Assembly: GCF_016746085.1 (NCBI RefSeq)
Contig: NZ_JAERTZ010000014.1
Span: 56,497-120,496, forward strand
Length of the DNA stretch: 64,000 nucleotides
Origin: Zobellella iuensis
GTDB taxonomy: Bacteria > Pseudomonadota > Gammaproteobacteria > Enterobacterales > Aeromonadaceae
Direction: 5' to 3'
The position numbers and the translations under genes are program-made. Every line of letters begins with the position of its first letter. Position 1 is the first letter of the stretch. Shown piece after piece: positions 10,423-19,745 of the stretch. The notes below the pieces were generated by a model. That model saw only the letters and a program-made list of their open reading frames with translations, made no database searches and was not told where the DNA came from.

Positions 10423-12219
10423 TTACTTGTCCTTACCTACGTGCAATATGGCCAGGAAGGCGTCCTGGGGGATATCGACCCGGCCCAGCGACTTCATCCG
10501 CTTCTTGCCTTCCTTCTGTTTGGCCAGCAGTTTTTTCTTGCGGCTGACATCACCGCCGTAGCACTTGGCGGTCACGTCCTTGCGCAGGGCCTTCACCGTG
10601 CTGCGGGCGATGATATGGTTGCCGATGGCCGCCTGAATGGCGATGTCGAACATCTGCCGCGGGATCAGCTCGCGCATCTTCTCCACCAGTTGGCGACCCC
10701 GGTACTGGGCGTTGTCCTTGTGGGTCACGATCGCCAGGGCGTCGACCCGATCGCCGTTGATCATGATATCCAGGCGCACCATGTCCGCCGCCTCGAACCG
10801 CTTGAAGCCGTAATCCAGCGAGGCATAGCCGCGGCTGCAGGACTTGAGCCGGTCGAAGAAATCGAGCACCACTTCCGCCATGGGGATGTCGTAGCTGAGC
10901 GCCACCTGGTTGCCGTGGTAGACCATGTTGGTCTGCATGCCGCGCTTCTCGATGCACAGGGTAATGACGTTGCCCAGATATTCCTGGGGCACCAGAATAT
11001 TGCACTCGGCGATGGGCTCGCGGATCTCCTCGATGTGGTTCACCGCCGGCAGCTGCGAGGGGCTGTCGATGTAGACGGTCTCGCCGTCGGTCTTGACCAC
11101 CTCGTACACCACGGTCGGCGCCGTGGTGATAAGATCCAGATCGTATTCCCGCTCCAGCCGCTCCTGGATGATTTCCATGTGCAGCATGCCGAGGAAGCCG
11201 CAGCGGAAACCGAAGCCGAGGGCATTGGAGGTTTCCGGTTCATAGAACAGGGAGGCGTCGTTCAGCGACAGTTTGTCCAGGGCGTCACGGAAGGCCTCGT
11301 AATCGTCGCTGGAGATAGGGAACAGGCCCGCGTACACCTGGGGCTTGACCTTCTTGAAGCCGGGCAGAGGGCTGTCGGCCCCATGTTTGGCATGGGTCAG
11401 GGTATCCCCCACCGGCGCGCCGTGGATTTCCTTGATGCCGCACACCACCCAGCCCACTTCGCCGCAATTGAGGCCATCGGTATCTTTCTGTTTGGGGGTG
11501 AAGATGCCGATGCGATCCACGCCCCATACCTGGCCGGTGCTCATCACCCTGATTTTGTCATTCTTTCTCAGGTTGCCGTGCTTGATCCGCACCAGCGAAA
11601 CCACCCCCAGGTAGGAGTCGAACCAGGAGTCGATGATCAGCGCCTGCAACGGCCCTTCGGGATTGCCTTCCGGCGCCGGGATCTTGTGCACTATGGTTTC
11701 CAGCACGTCGTCCACGCCCAGGCCGGTCTTGGCTGAGCAGCGCACCGCATCGATGGCGTCGATGCCGACGATGTCCTCGATTTCCTGGGCCACCCGCTCC
11801 GGCTCGGCCTGGGGCAAATCGATCTTGTTCAGCACCGGCACCACTTCCAGATCCATGTCCAGGGCCGTATAGCAGTTGGCCAGAGTCTGTGCCTCAACGC
11901 CCTGACCCGCGTCCACCACCAGCAGCGCACCTTCACAGGCGGCGAGGGAACGGGAGACTTCATAGGAAAAATCCACGTGCCCGGGGGTATCGATAAAGTT
12001 CAGCTGGTATTGGATGCCGTCATTGGCCTGGTAGTTCAGGGTCACACTCTGAGCCTTGATGGTAATGCCGCGCTCCCGCTCCAGATCCATGGAGTCGAGC
12101 ACCTGTTCCTGCATTTCCCGATCCGACAAACCGCCGCACACCTGGATCAGGCGATCGGACAGGGTGGACTTGCCGTGGTCTATGTGAGCGATGACGGAGA
12201 AATTACGAATATGCTTCAT
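10423..12219 (-). CDS. lepA: elongation factor 4 (LepA)
   Basis: 598 aa translational GTPase that back-translocates or remodels stalled ribosomes. Start set at the ATG at 12219 ([20 protein letters not shown]), the universal LepA N-terminus; the frame extends 13 codons further but without homology. G1 is [10 protein letters not shown]3 DTPGHVDF and G4 NKIDLPQA. The unique C-terminal domain is present ([20 protein letters not shown]). It heads the lepA-lepB-rnc-era-recO-pdxJ block. Confidence 0.97.
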   Translation of the reverse strand: MKHIRNFSVIAHIDHGKSTLSDRLIQVCGGLSDREMQEQVLDSMDLERERGITIKAQSVTLNYQANDGIQYQLNFIDTPGHVDFSYEVSRSLAACEGALLVVDAGQGVEAQTLANCYTALDMDLEVVPVLNKIDLPQAEPERVAQEIEDIVGIDAIDAVRCSAKTGLGVDDVLETIVHKIPAPEGNPEGPLQALIIDSWFDSYLGVVSLVRIKHGNLRKNDKIRVMSTGQVWGVDRIGIFTPKQKDTDGLNCGEVGWVVCGIKEIHGAPVGDTLTHAKHGADSPLPGFKKVKPQVYAGLFPISSDDYEAFRDALDKLSLNDASLFYEPETSNALGFGFRCGFLGMLHMEIIQERLEREYDLDLITTAPTVVYEVVKTDGETVYIDSPSQLPAVNHIEEIREPIAECNILVPQEYLGNVITLCIEKRGMQTNMVYHGNQVALSYDIPMAEVVLDFFDRLKSCSRGYASLDYGFKRFEAADMVRLDIMINGDRVDALAIVTHKDNAQYRGRQLVEKMRELIPRQMFDIAIQAAIGNHIIARSTVKALRKDVTAKCYGGDVSRKKKLLAKQKEGKKRMKSLGRVDIPQDAFLAILHVGKDK

Positions 12220-12298
12220 GATGCAATAAGGAGTCCGTAGTCTGAAAGCGAGAGTCAAAGGCGAGATTCTACTGGATTCGCGCTACCGTGGCCAATCC

Positions 12299-12748
12299 TT
12301 AGTCGATCTTGACGACCGGGAGCAGGGCCCCGATAAGCACCGGCTCGCTCAGCGCTCTGCCCCCACGGCGGGATAAACGGGAAGCCAGGATAAAGCCGGC
12401 GCTGCCGCCAACGGCGGCCCCCGCCAGGGCACCGCCGTCCCCCAGGCCCAGCACCAGGCTGGCCAGCAGGGCGCCGCCCAGCAGCAGCAGCAGCGGCAAC
12501 AGATAGACCAGCAGGGCACTGGTGATCAGATTGTGCTCGGGAATGCCGATGCGCACCTGTTCGCCCACCTTGAGCGGCAGGCCGGTGGCGATAAAAAAAC
12601 GATGCTCGCGCCCGGGCAGGGCCTTGGCCACCAGGCCGGTACCGCAGTGGCTGCTCTGCCGGCACTGACCGCAGGCCGATTTGCCGAAACAGGCGACCTC
12701 GACGCCACCCTCGCCTACCGCCACGACCGTCGCCACCTCTTCGATCAT
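12299..12748 (-). CDS. rseC: SoxR-reducing system / sigma-E modulator RseC
   Basis: 149 aa inner-membrane protein. An N-terminal cysteine cluster (CFGKSACGQCRQSSHCG, four Cys) resembles the RsxB/RseC redox motif, followed by two transmembrane helices (residues ~77-97 and ~103-122). RseC works with the Rsx complex to keep SoxR reduced and is encoded in the rpoE operon. Its ATG overlaps the rseB stop by 4 bp. Confidence 0.92.
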   Translation of the reverse strand: MIEEVATVVAVGEGGVEVACFGKSACGQCRQSSHCGTGLVAKALPGREHRFFIATGLPLKVGEQVRIGIPEHNLITSALLVYLLPLLLLLGGALLASLVLGLGDGGALAGAAVGGSAGFILASRLSRRGGRALSEPVLIGALLPVVKID

Positions 12749-13716
12749 GGATTGACGGCCTTGGGCTGGATCGACTCGGCGATACGGCGGGCGGTATCCG
12801 CCGGGATATCCCCCACCACGGTCACCTCAACCCGTGCCGGGTTGACCAGGCTGACCAGGTGGGTGGCACCCTGACGCACCAGCTGTTGCTGCGGTTCGGC
12901 GCCAATCCCGGCCTGAGCCACATAGACGGAAACATCCACCACGCCATTGGATGCCATCAGATAGTCCACCGGCTGCTCGGTGACCGGCAACTTGTGCTTG
13001 TCCTGGGATCTCACCTCAAAGCCCTGCGGCAGCCACCCGGCCTGCCAGGGCAACGGCTGCTGAGGCGCCGGGTACACCTCGGCCGGGGACATGGCCGGCG
13101 GCAGGCTGGCCGCTTTCAGCTCACGCAGAAAGGCGGCAGGTTCCTCGCTGATATGCAGGGCCACCCCCATGCTCTGCTCCACCAGCCCGGCGTCTTTGTC
13201 CAGGGTGTCCAGCTTGAGCAGCAGACCGGATTCCTGATCCAGCCAGAGCACGTAGCCGTAATAATGATCCGCCCTGGGCACCAGCCGCACCACCTGAGCC
13301 ACCCGCCCCAGCACCCGGCTGCGCCCGGCAATGACCGCATCATAGTGCTTCAGAACAGGCTCCAGCGACATCAGCTGCAGGCGATTGAACAAACCGGGCA
13401 GACGCGAATGCTTGAGGGTATAACCATCGTGGCTGGCATCGAAAAAACTGATCTCGTCGTCCCGCTGCACATATTCCCGCGGCCGGCCGTTGAGGTGGGT
13501 AAGATGGGTCAGCACCTGGCCGTCGAAATGGCCGCGGGTGAGCCGTTTGGGCTCGAGCTGCCCCTGGCTGGACTCAACCAGAGTCAACTCGAAATTGAGC
13601 TGGCGATAGGCCTGCTGCATTTGCTGCAGCAGGGTTTCGGCCGGCCCTGCCTCTGCCATGACCGAAGCGGAGAAAGTCCAGGCCAGCGCGAGGACAAGGG
13701 TACGCAGTCCGCTCAT
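12745..13716 (-). CDS. rseB: sigma-E regulatory protein RseB
   Basis: 323 aa periplasmic protein that binds RseA and shields it from DegS, releasing it on sensing mislocalised lipoprotein/LPS. A signal peptide is clear (MSGLRTLVLALAWTFSASVMA, cleavage after AMA/VMA-like site), then MucB/RseB N- and C-terminal domains. The ATG at 13716 is preferred over a TTG two codons upstream. Eighteen bases separate it from rseA. Confidence 0.93.
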   Translation of the reverse strand: MSGLRTLVLALAWTFSASVMAEAGPAETLLQQMQQAYRQLNFELTLVESSQGQLEPKRLTRGHFDGQVLTHLTHLNGRPREYVQRDDEISFFDASHDGYTLKHSRLPGLFNRLQLMSLEPVLKHYDAVIAGRSRVLGRVAQVVRLVPRADHYYGYVLWLDQESGLLLKLDTLDKDAGLVEQSMGVALHISEEPAAFLRELKAASLPPAMSPAEVYPAPQQPLPWQAGWLPQGFEVRSQDKHKLPVTEQPVDYLMASNGVVDVSVYVAQAGIGAEPQQQLVRQGATHLVSLVNPARVEVTVVGDIPADTARRIAESIQPKAVNP

Positions 13717-13734
13717 GATCAAATCGGGTTACCC

Positions 13735-14286
13735 TCAGTTCTGGCGCAGCCGCTGCTGCAATTCATGATCCATCAACAGCGCATGGATTTTACGCTGCTG
13801 CTCCAGCAGGGCCTGCTCATTCAGCACCTCGCGGGAGTCCGCCTGATAGTTGAGGCTGACCGGGGCTGCGCCACCACTCAGGGGCACGGTATTGAGCACC
13901 GGCGCCTGGGGATCATTCTGGCTGTATTGCTGTACCCCGAAAATCACGGCCGCCGACACCGAGGCCGCTACCGCAAACTGGCCGAGCTGGCGCGCCAAGG
14001 GGGCCACCCGTCCGAACAGGGGCCGCAGCACCTTGGCCTGGCGCCGCTCACCCGTGTCCGGTGCTGGGGTCGCCAGAATGGCGGCTTCCTGCTCCAGCGC
14101 CGCCGCTATCCGGTCACTTAAGTCGAGCTGAAGGTAGTTCGGCAACTCGTTACGCATGACGTCGCCGTAAAGATGATAGCGGCCAAATGTCTCTGCCAGC
14201 TCGCTGTCGCGGCCAAGCCGTTCCAACAGCACCTTGTCCTGGATTTCTCCGTCCACCAGTGCCGAGATATGCTCTTTATTTGCCAT
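13735..14286 (-). CDS. rseA: anti-sigma-E factor RseA
   Basis: 183 aa inner-membrane anti-sigma factor. The cytoplasmic N-terminus that clamps sigma-E is recognisable (MANKEHISALVDGE, FGRYHLYGDVMRNELP), followed by a single transmembrane helix near residues 98-116 (QFAVAASVSAAVIFGVQQY) and a short periplasmic domain cleaved by DegS under envelope stress. The start is the ATG at 14286; upstream extension has no family similarity. Confidence 0.94.
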   Translation of the reverse strand: MANKEHISALVDGEIQDKVLLERLGRDSELAETFGRYHLYGDVMRNELPNYLQLDLSDRIAAALEQEAAILATPAPDTGERRQAKVLRPLFGRVAPLARQLGQFAVAASVSAAVIFGVQQYSQNDPQAPVLNTVPLSGGAAPVSLNYQADSREVLNEQALLEQQRKIHALLMDHELQQRLRQN

Positions 14287-14302
14287 AACATTTATTCCCC
14301 GT

Positions 14303-14881
14303 TCAACCCTGAAGTAAAGGCTGGACCCGCTTGTCAATTGCCTCCCGTGCCCGGAAAATCCGGGAACGAACCGTCCCGACCGGACAGTCCATCACGCTGG
14401 CAATTTCTTCATAGCTCATCCCTTCCAGCTCTCGCAAGGTAATCGCCGTTTTAAGATCCTCCGGAAGCGCATCAATGGTCTCAAATACCGCCCGCTTGAT
14501 CTCGTCCGACAACATGAGGTTTTCCGGTGACGACAGCTCTTTCAGCGCCTCGCCACCCTCGTAATATTCCGCGTCTTCAATTTCAACATCGGAGCCCGGA
14601 GGCCGCCGCCGCTGGGAAACCAGATAATTTTTGGCGGTATTCACCGCAATCCGGTACAACCAGGTAAAAAACGCACTTTCGCCCCTGAAGCCGGGCAGGG
14701 CCCGGTAGGCCTTGATAAAGGCCTCCTGGGTTACATCTGGTACGTCTCCATGGTTGGACACGTATCGGGACACCAGGTTCGCCACTTTATGTTGATATTT
14801 TCTTACCAGCAGGTTGTACGCATTCTTATCGCCGCGCTGGACCCGTTCAACCAGCTGCTGGTCCGTTAAATGATCGCTCAT
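14303..14881 (-). CDS. rpoE: RNA polymerase sigma-E factor
   Basis: 192 aa ECF sigma factor, nearly identical in pattern to enteric RpoE: region 2 (DQQLVERVQRGDKNAYNLLV, DVTQEAFIKAYRALPGFRG, AFFTWLYRIAVNTAKN) and region 4 (ALPEDLKTAITLRELEG, YEEIASVMDCPVGTVRSRIF). It directs the envelope stress regulon. It heads rpoE-rseA-rseB-rseC and is divergent from nadB. A sigma-E-type promoter lies upstream, indicating autoregulation. Confidence 0.98.
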   Translation of the reverse strand: MSDHLTDQQLVERVQRGDKNAYNLLVRKYQHKVANLVSRYVSNHGDVPDVTQEAFIKAYRALPGFRGESAFFTWLYRIAVNTAKNYLVSQRRRPPGSDVEIEDAEYYEGGEALKELSSPENLMLSDEIKRAVFETIDALPEDLKTAITLRELEGMSYEEIASVMDCPVGTVRSRIFRAREAIDKRVQPLLQG

Positions 14882-14943
14882 GCGAGCCGCGTAACCTCCG
14901 ATTATTCCAGTGCTGTGCCACCGGCCCGTGATAGCGCACCTTT

Positions 14944-14972
14944 AGTAGACTCCGGGTGCGGGAAAAAGTTCT
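14944..14972 (-). promoter_or_regulatory. sigma-E promoter of rpoE
   Basis: On the minus strand the sequence reads AGAACTT, 16 nt, then TCTAC, matching the sigma-E consensus GGAACTT-N16-TCTAA at most positions. The -10 element lies about 65 bp upstream of the rpoE start. This is the autoregulatory promoter position known in enteric rpoE operons. Confidence 0.78.
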
Positions 14973-15062
14973 GAACTCATTTGAGATAGATGATTCCGGC
15001 TGCGCCTGTGCTCAGCTTGGGATAACATAGAAATATTATCCATACCGGGCCAATGATACTTT

Positions 15063-16679
15063 ATGAAGGATCCTGTTGAATACCTCTGCGACGTACTCAT
15101 CATTGGCAGCGGTGCCGCCGGCCTGTCGCTGGCGCTGAAGCTGGCCGACCATGCCAGGGTTCATGTGCTGAGTAAAGGCCCGCTGGCCGAAGGGGCGACC
15201 CTCTACGCCCAGGGCGGCATCGCAGCCGTGTTCGATGAAACCGACAGCATCGAATCCCACGTGGCCGACACTCTGATCGCCGGCGCCGGCCTGTGCGATG
15301 AACAAGTGGTGGAATTTACCGCCAGCCAGGCCCCCGGCGCCATCCAATGGCTGATCGGCCAGGGCGTGCCCTTCGATACCGAAGAGTCGGCCGAGGGTGA
15401 GCCTTCCTACCACCTCACCCGGGAAGGCGGCCACAGCCACAGGCGCATCTTCCACGCCGCCGACGCCACCGGCCGGGCGGTACAGATGACGCTCACCGAA
15501 CAGGTGCAGCAGCATCCCAACATCCATATCCTGGAGCGGGTCAACGCCCTCGACCTGATCACCACCGCCAAGCTGGGCCTGCCCGGCAACCGGGTGCTCG
15601 GCGCCTATGTGTGGAACCGCAACAAGGAACGGGTGGAAACGGTGCGCGCCAAGTTCATCGCCATGGCCACCGGCGGTGCCTCCAAGGTCTACCAGTATAC
15701 CTCCAACCCGGACGTCAGTTCCGGCGACGGCATCGCCATGGCCTGGCGCGCCGGCTGCCGGGTGGCCAACATGGAGTTCAACCAGTTCCACCCCACCAGC
15801 CTCTATCATCCGGCCGATAACAACTTCCTGCTGAGCGAGGCCCTGCGCGGCGAGGGCGCCCTGCTCAAGCGCCCCGACGGCAGCCGTTTCATGCCCGACT
15901 ACGACGAACGGGCCGAACTGGCGCCGCGCGATATCGTGGCCCGCGCCATCGATCATGAAATGAAACGCCTGGGCGCCGAATGCATGTACCTGGACATCAG
16001 CCACCAGCCGGCCGACTTTGTCGTCAAGCACTTCCCCACCATCCATGAACGTTGCCTCAAGGTAGGCATCGACATCACCAGGGAAGCGATGCCGGTGGTG
16101 CCCGCCGCCCACTATACCTGCGGCGGCGTCATGGTCGACATGCAGGGCCGTACCGATATCGAAGGCCTCTACGCCATCGGCGAGGTGTCCTACACCGGCC
16201 TGCACGGCGCCAACCGCATGGCCTCCAACTCCCTGCTGGAATGCATCGTGTTCGCCCGCGCCGCAGGCTCGGATATGCTGGCCAAGCTGGCGGACACCCC
16301 GGAGCCGCCCATGCTGCCCCTGTGGGACGAGAGCAAGGTGACCAACTCGGATGAAGAAGTGGTGATCCACCACAACTGGCATGAGCTCAGGCTGTTTATG
16401 TGGGATTACGTGGGCATAGTGCGTTCCGATAAGCGGCTGGAACGGGCCAAGCGGCGCATCGACTTGCTCAAGCAGGAGATCCAGGAGTATTACGCCAACT
16501 TCCGGGTCAGCAACAACCTGCTGGAGCTGCGCAACCTGGTGCAGGTGGCGGAGCTTATCGTGCTGTCGGCCATGGAGCGCAAGGAATCCCGCGGCCTGCA
16601 CTTCACCCTGGACTACCCGGAGCAATTGGCGGCCCCCCAGCCCACCGTACTGACGCCGGACAACTACCTGGCCGGCTAA
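15063..16679 (+). CDS. nadB: L-aspartate oxidase NadB
   Basis: 538 aa flavoprotein that oxidises L-aspartate to iminoaspartate, the first step of NAD synthesis. FAD-binding [11 protein letters not shown] lies near residues 14-24. Family motifs [35 protein letters not shown] and [15 protein letters not shown] are present, with the C-terminal helical domain. Divergent from rpoE, its standard neighbour, and convergent with cptA (4-bp overlap of the ends). Confidence 0.97.
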   Translation: MKDPVEYLCDVLIIGSGAAGLSLALKLADHARVHVLSKGPLAEGATLYAQGGIAAVFDETDSIESHVADTLIAGAGLCDEQVVEFTASQAPGAIQWLIGQGVPFDTEESAEGEPSYHLTREGGHSHRRIFHAADATGRAVQMTLTEQVQQHPNIHILERVNALDLITTAKLGLPGNRVLGAYVWNRNKERVETVRAKFIAMATGGASKVYQYTSNPDVSSGDGIAMAWRAGCRVANMEFNQFHPTSLYHPADNNFLLSEALRGEGALLKRPDGSRFMPDYDERAELAPRDIVARAIDHEMKRLGAECMYLDISHQPADFVVKHFPTIHERCLKVGIDITREAMPVVPAAHYTCGGVMVDMQGRTDIEGLYAIGEVSYTGLHGANRMASNSLLECIVFARAAGSDMLAKLADTPEPPMLPLWDESKVTNSDEEVVIHHNWHELRLFMWDYVGIVRSDKRLERAKRRIDLLKQEIQEYYANFRVSNNLLELRNLVQVAELIVLSAMERKESRGLHFTLDYPEQLAAPQPTVLTPDNYLAG

Positions 16680-17059
16680 GCGCCGGTCAGCACCTGCCGG
16701 GACAGGCGCCGGAACACCTTCTCCGGCACCGCGTCCTGGAACAGCCAGAACGGCGGCCAGGGGTCGCCTTCCAGCACCAGCAGCAAAAAGCCGGGCCCGG
16801 CCCGGCTGTGGCGGGACAACACCCCACTGCGCCCGTTGAGGCTGAGCACCCCCTGGTTGAATTCCCCTTCCAGCCGGTATTCCGCCCCCTTGCGCCCCAG
16901 CCACCACAGCGCCAGCAGCCAGCCGGGCAGGAACCAGGCCAGCCTGTCCGCCTCCAGCCAGAGCGAAGCGGGCAGCCAGAGCATGCTTGCCGCCGCCATC
17001 AGGTAGCAGCGATGCAGCAGCGACGGCTCAGCGCTGATTGCGAACCTGGTTGCGCTCAA
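16676..17059 (-). CDS. cptA: CptA/YgfX-like membrane protein
   Basis: About 127 aa if translated from a TTG at 17059 that overlaps the end of sdhE; an ATG at 16999 would give 107 aa. Two adjacent N-terminal transmembrane stretches ([16 protein letters not shown] and [15 protein letters not shown]) and a soluble C-terminal half match the YgfX family, encoded next to sdhE in many gammaproteobacteria. Identification rests mainly on topology, size and position; the start is uncertain. YgfX has been described both as the toxin of a toxin-antitoxin pair and as a partner of SdhE. Confidence 0.72.
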   Translation of the reverse strand: MSATRFAISAEPSLLHRCYLMAAASMLWLPASLWLEADRLAWFLPGWLLALWWLGRKGAEYRLEGEFNQGVLSLNGRSGVLSRHSRAGPGFLLLVLEGDPWPPFWLFQDAVPEKVFRRLSRQVLTGA

Positions 17060-17291
17060 GGATATAGCCCACCATGTCCTGCAATTCGGCGTCTTGCGAG
17101 CGGTCGTGGCCCATGAACCAGGCGAACAGATCCGGGTCATCGCACTCCAGCAAACGCCGGAACACCGCCTTGCGGGCCTCGTCCAGGGCGTCGTACTCGT
17201 GCTCGACAAAGGGGGCCAGGATCACATCCAGCTCCAGCATGCCGCGGCGGCAAGCCCAGATCAGGCGGGGTTTATCAGAGGTATTGAGCAT
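17028..17291 (-). CDS. sdhE: FAD assembly factor SdhE
   Basis: 87 aa protein that promotes covalent flavinylation of succinate dehydrogenase and fumarate reductase. The catalytic RGMLELD motif (RGxxE class) and the helical DALDEARKAVFRRLLECDDPDLFAWFMG segment are diagnostic. The ATG at 17291 (MLNTSDKPRLIWACRRGM) fits the family length; the longer open frame upstream does not. Downstream cptA overlaps it; ygfZ is divergent. Confidence 0.93.
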   Translation of the reverse strand: MLNTSDKPRLIWACRRGMLELDVILAPFVEHEYDALDEARKAVFRRLLECDDPDLFAWFMGHDRSQDAELQDMVGYILERNQVRNQR

Positions 17292-17410
17292 CTTCGCTTC
17301 CAAAAAATAAAACAAAGCCCATGTTATAAGGTCGAATGAGTACTGACAAATATGTTGGCCATCTTTACCATGAGGGTCACACTTCTTTATAGACAACAGA
17401 GGATGTACCC

Positions 17411-18313
17411 GTGTTGACTATCGCTTCTTCTCCCGTACTTTATCCCCTCAGCGACAGGGCCGTGCTCAGCCTGGCCGGCGACGACAGAACCAAATACCTG
17501 CAGGGCCAGGTCACCTGCGACGTGGCCGCCCTCGAGGCCGGCGACGCCTGTCCCGGCGGCCACTGCGATGCCAAGGGCAAGCTGTGGGCGCCCTTCTGGC
17601 TGGCCAACCTGGGTGAGCAGTTGCTGCTGGTGCTGAACCATTCCCTGCTCGAGCGCCAGTTGCCCGAACTGAAAAAGTTCGCGGTGTTTTCCAGGGTCGA
17701 GCTCGAAGACGCCAGCGACCGCTGGCAGCTGTTCGGCCTGGCCGGCGAAGGCCTGTCCCACTGGCTCAATAACCATGTGGGCGACGGCAACCTGTGGCAG
17801 GGCGGCATCGTTATCCCGGTGGCGGCCGAACATGCGCTGCTGCTGCTGCCGCTGGACGCCGAGCTGCCCGAACTGCCGAGGGGCAGCGAGCAGGAATGGC
17901 AGGGGCTGATGATCCAGGCCGGGCTGCCCGACATGGGCGCCGAACACCAGGGCGAATATATCCCGCAGATGCTCAACCTGCAGGCCCTCGGCGGCATCAG
18001 CTTCACCAAGGGCTGCTACATGGGCCAGGAAACCGTGGCCCGGGCCAAGTACCGGGGCGCCAACAAGAAGGCCATGTTCGTGCTGGCCGGCAAGGCATCC
18101 GACCCCATTGCCGTCAACCAGGATCTGGAACTGCAACTGGGCGACAACTGGCGCCGGGCCGGCACCGTACTGAGCCACTGGCAACAGGGCGAAGACTGCC
18201 TGCTGACCGCCGTGCTCAACAAGGATCTGGAGGCGGACGCCGTGCTCCGGCTCAAAGATCAGCCCGACAGCCGGCTGCATCTGCAGCCCCTGCCCTACGA
18301 TCTGGTGGACTGA
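17411..18313 (+). CDS. ygfZ: tRNA-modifying/Fe-S protein YgfZ
   Basis: 300 aa folate-binding, GcvT-like protein needed for activity of some Fe-S enzymes such as MiaB. The hallmark KGCYMGQETVARAKYRG contains the conserved K-G-C-Y-x-G-Q-E. Starts at GTG 17411 with an AGAGGA site about 8 bases before it. Divergent from sdhE; its 3' end overlaps the convergent lysR gene by 19 bp. Confidence 0.94.
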   Translation: MLTIASSPVLYPLSDRAVLSLAGDDRTKYLQGQVTCDVAALEAGDACPGGHCDAKGKLWAPFWLANLGEQLLLVLNHSLLERQLPELKKFAVFSRVELEDASDRWQLFGLAGEGLSHWLNNHVGDGNLWQGGIVIPVAAEHALLLLPLDAELPELPRGSEQEWQGLMIQAGLPDMGAEHQGEYIPQMLNLQALGGISFTKGCYMGQETVARAKYRGANKKAMFVLAGKASDPIAVNQDLELQLGDNWRRAGTVLSHWQQGEDCLLTAVLNKDLEADAVLRLKDQPDSRLHLQPLPYDLVD

Positions 18314-19185
18314 GCGCCGCTGATGGCCGCGTTCTTCAGCCAGGACGCGGCCTTGCCCAGAGGCCGCTGCTTGTGCCAAATCAGCTCCAGCGCCACCTGC
18401 CAGTCGGTCTCGTCGAACGCCAGCCGGGGGGAGACCAGCAGCCCCTCGCCCAGGGCCCGGGCCACGATGTGTTCGGGCACATAGGCCCAGCCCAGGTTGC
18501 GCTGCACCAGCTCGACGATGACCCAGTGACTTTCCACCCACCACACCTCGGACGCCACCCGCAACCGCACCTTTTCTTCGCTGTCGTTGCGGGTCGCCAC
18601 CATCAGCTGGCGGTGGCGCTTGAGCTCCTCCCAGTCCACCCGCTGGCCGGCCAGGGCATGGCCGGGGGCACAGACGATCTTCATCGGCACCCAGCCGAGG
18701 GCATGGAAGTTGAGGGAGGAAGGCAGGATTTCCTGGCGCCACATGATGCCCAGATCGACCCGTTCCTCCAGCACCATGCGACTGACGTCCTCCATCAGCG
18801 GAAACAGCAGCTCCAGCTCGACGCTGGGAAAGCGGCGGGCGAACTCATCCATCAGCCGCCCCAGTTGGTCGGAAGGGTAGAGTTCGTCCACCGCCAGCAC
18901 CAGCCGGCTTTCCACCCCTTCCCCCAGGCTCTTGGCCAGGCCGCGAAAGTGTTCGCAACGCTCCAGGATCACCCGCGCCTCCGCCAGTAGCCGCTCCCCG
19001 GCCGGGGTCAGCCGGGGATAGCGGCCCTCGCGGCTGAACAGCGGGTTGTCGAGATCGATCTCCAGGTTGGCCACCGCCGTGCTCACCACCGACTGGGCCT
19101 TGCCCAGGCGGCGGGCGGCGGCGGAGAAGGAGCCGGTTTCTACCGTGGCCACGAAAGCCTGCAATTGTTCCAGGGAAAAACTCAT
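18295..19185 (-). CDS. LysR-family regulator, probably of the adjacent PACE efflux gene
   Basis: 296 aa with an N-terminal winged helix-turn-helix (FSLEQLQAFVATVETGSFSAAARRLGKAQSVVSTAV) and a LysR substrate-binding domain from about residue 90. It is divergent from a PACE transporter gene with a 89-bp gap, the same layout as aceR-aceI in Acinetobacter. In that system the LysR protein activates the pump in response to chlorhexidine or a natural polyamine; a similar role here is inferred from position. Confidence 0.85.
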   Translation of the reverse strand: MSFSLEQLQAFVATVETGSFSAAARRLGKAQSVVSTAVANLEIDLDNPLFSREGRYPRLTPAGERLLAEARVILERCEHFRGLAKSLGEGVESRLVLAVDELYPSDQLGRLMDEFARRFPSVELELLFPLMEDVSRMVLEERVDLGIMWRQEILPSSLNFHALGWVPMKIVCAPGHALAGQRVDWEELKRHRQLMVATRNDSEEKVRLRVASEVWWVESHWVIVELVQRNLGWAYVPEHIVARALGEGLLVSPRLAFDETDWQVALELIWHKQRPLGKAASWLKNAAISGAQSTRS

Positions 19186-19237
19186 CTATCTGTCAATCCG
19201 ATACTAGCTAACTTTTACCCTCGATATTAGCAGATAG
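19186..19237. promoter_or_regulatory. inverted repeat in the lysR/PACE divergent promoter region
   Basis: CTATCTG at 19186-19192 and CAGATAG at 19231-19237 form a 7-bp inverted repeat bracketing an AT-rich stretch that itself contains two related segments (GATACTAG and GATATTAG). This is a plausible LysR binding region; no footprint-type evidence exists from sequence alone. Confidence 0.35.
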
Positions 19238-19274
19238 AATCGCCATCAAAGCATATCACTACGGAGGAGATATC

Positions 19275-19712
19275 ATGCGCACCACCAAAGACCGTATTCG
19301 CCATACCCTGGGATTTGAAATCGTCGGCCTGCTGATTTTCGCCCCCCTGGCCAGCCTGCTGTTCAACCACAACTTGCTCGACATGGGATTGATGGCGCTG
19401 GTCGGCTCCCTCATCGCCACGGTCTGGAACTATCTTTACAACCTGCTGTTCGACCATGCCCTGCTCAGGCTGAGGGGAGATGTGCGCAAGACCACGCCGA
19501 TCCGGATAGCTCATGCCCTGCTGTTCGAAGGCGGCCTGCTGCTGCTGTTCCTGCCGATGATCGCCTGGCACCTGGGCATCACCCTGTGGGAAGCCTTCCT
19601 CATGGATATCGCCATGGCCACTTTCTACCTGGTGTATGCCTATCTCTACAACCTGGCCTACGACAGGGTATTTCCCCTGCCTTTCGCTCCGCAAGGGCAG
19701 GCCCAGGGATAA
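19275..19712 (+). CDS. PACE-family multidrug/chlorhexidine/polyamine efflux transporter
   Basis: 145 aa, four transmembrane helices arranged as two tandem bacterial-transmembrane-pair domains (repeat features HTLGFEIVGLLIFAPL and HALLFEGGLLLLFLP; WNYLYNLLFD and YAYLYNLAYD). The essential membrane glutamate of AceI, Glu15, is present (HTLGFE). The gene has a strong GGAGGAG ribosome binding site. PACE proteins are proton-driven exporters of biocides and short diamines. Ends in a strong terminator. Confidence 0.9.
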   Translation: MRTTKDRIRHTLGFEIVGLLIFAPLASLLFNHNLLDMGLMALVGSLIATVWNYLYNLLFDHALLRLRGDVRKTTPIRIAHALLFEGGLLLLFLPMIAWHLGITLWEAFLMDIAMATFYLVYAYLYNLAYDRVFPLPFAPQGQAQG

Positions 19713-19740
19713 AAAAAACCGCCGGCCGGCGGTTTTTTTT
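19711..19740. terminator. bidirectional terminator between PACE gene and DAACS gene
   Basis: A palindrome of A-run, CCGCCGGCCGGCGG and an 8-T run separates the convergent PACE transporter gene and symporter gene; it can act in both directions. Confidence 0.88.
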
Positions 19741-19745
19741 CCTGC

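Noticed and set aside
16676..17209. Full 177-aa frame for the cptA gene starting at 17209
   Set aside because: The first ~50 residues lie inside sdhE coding sequence and look like an out-of-frame shadow; a start near 17059 or 16999 is more sensible.
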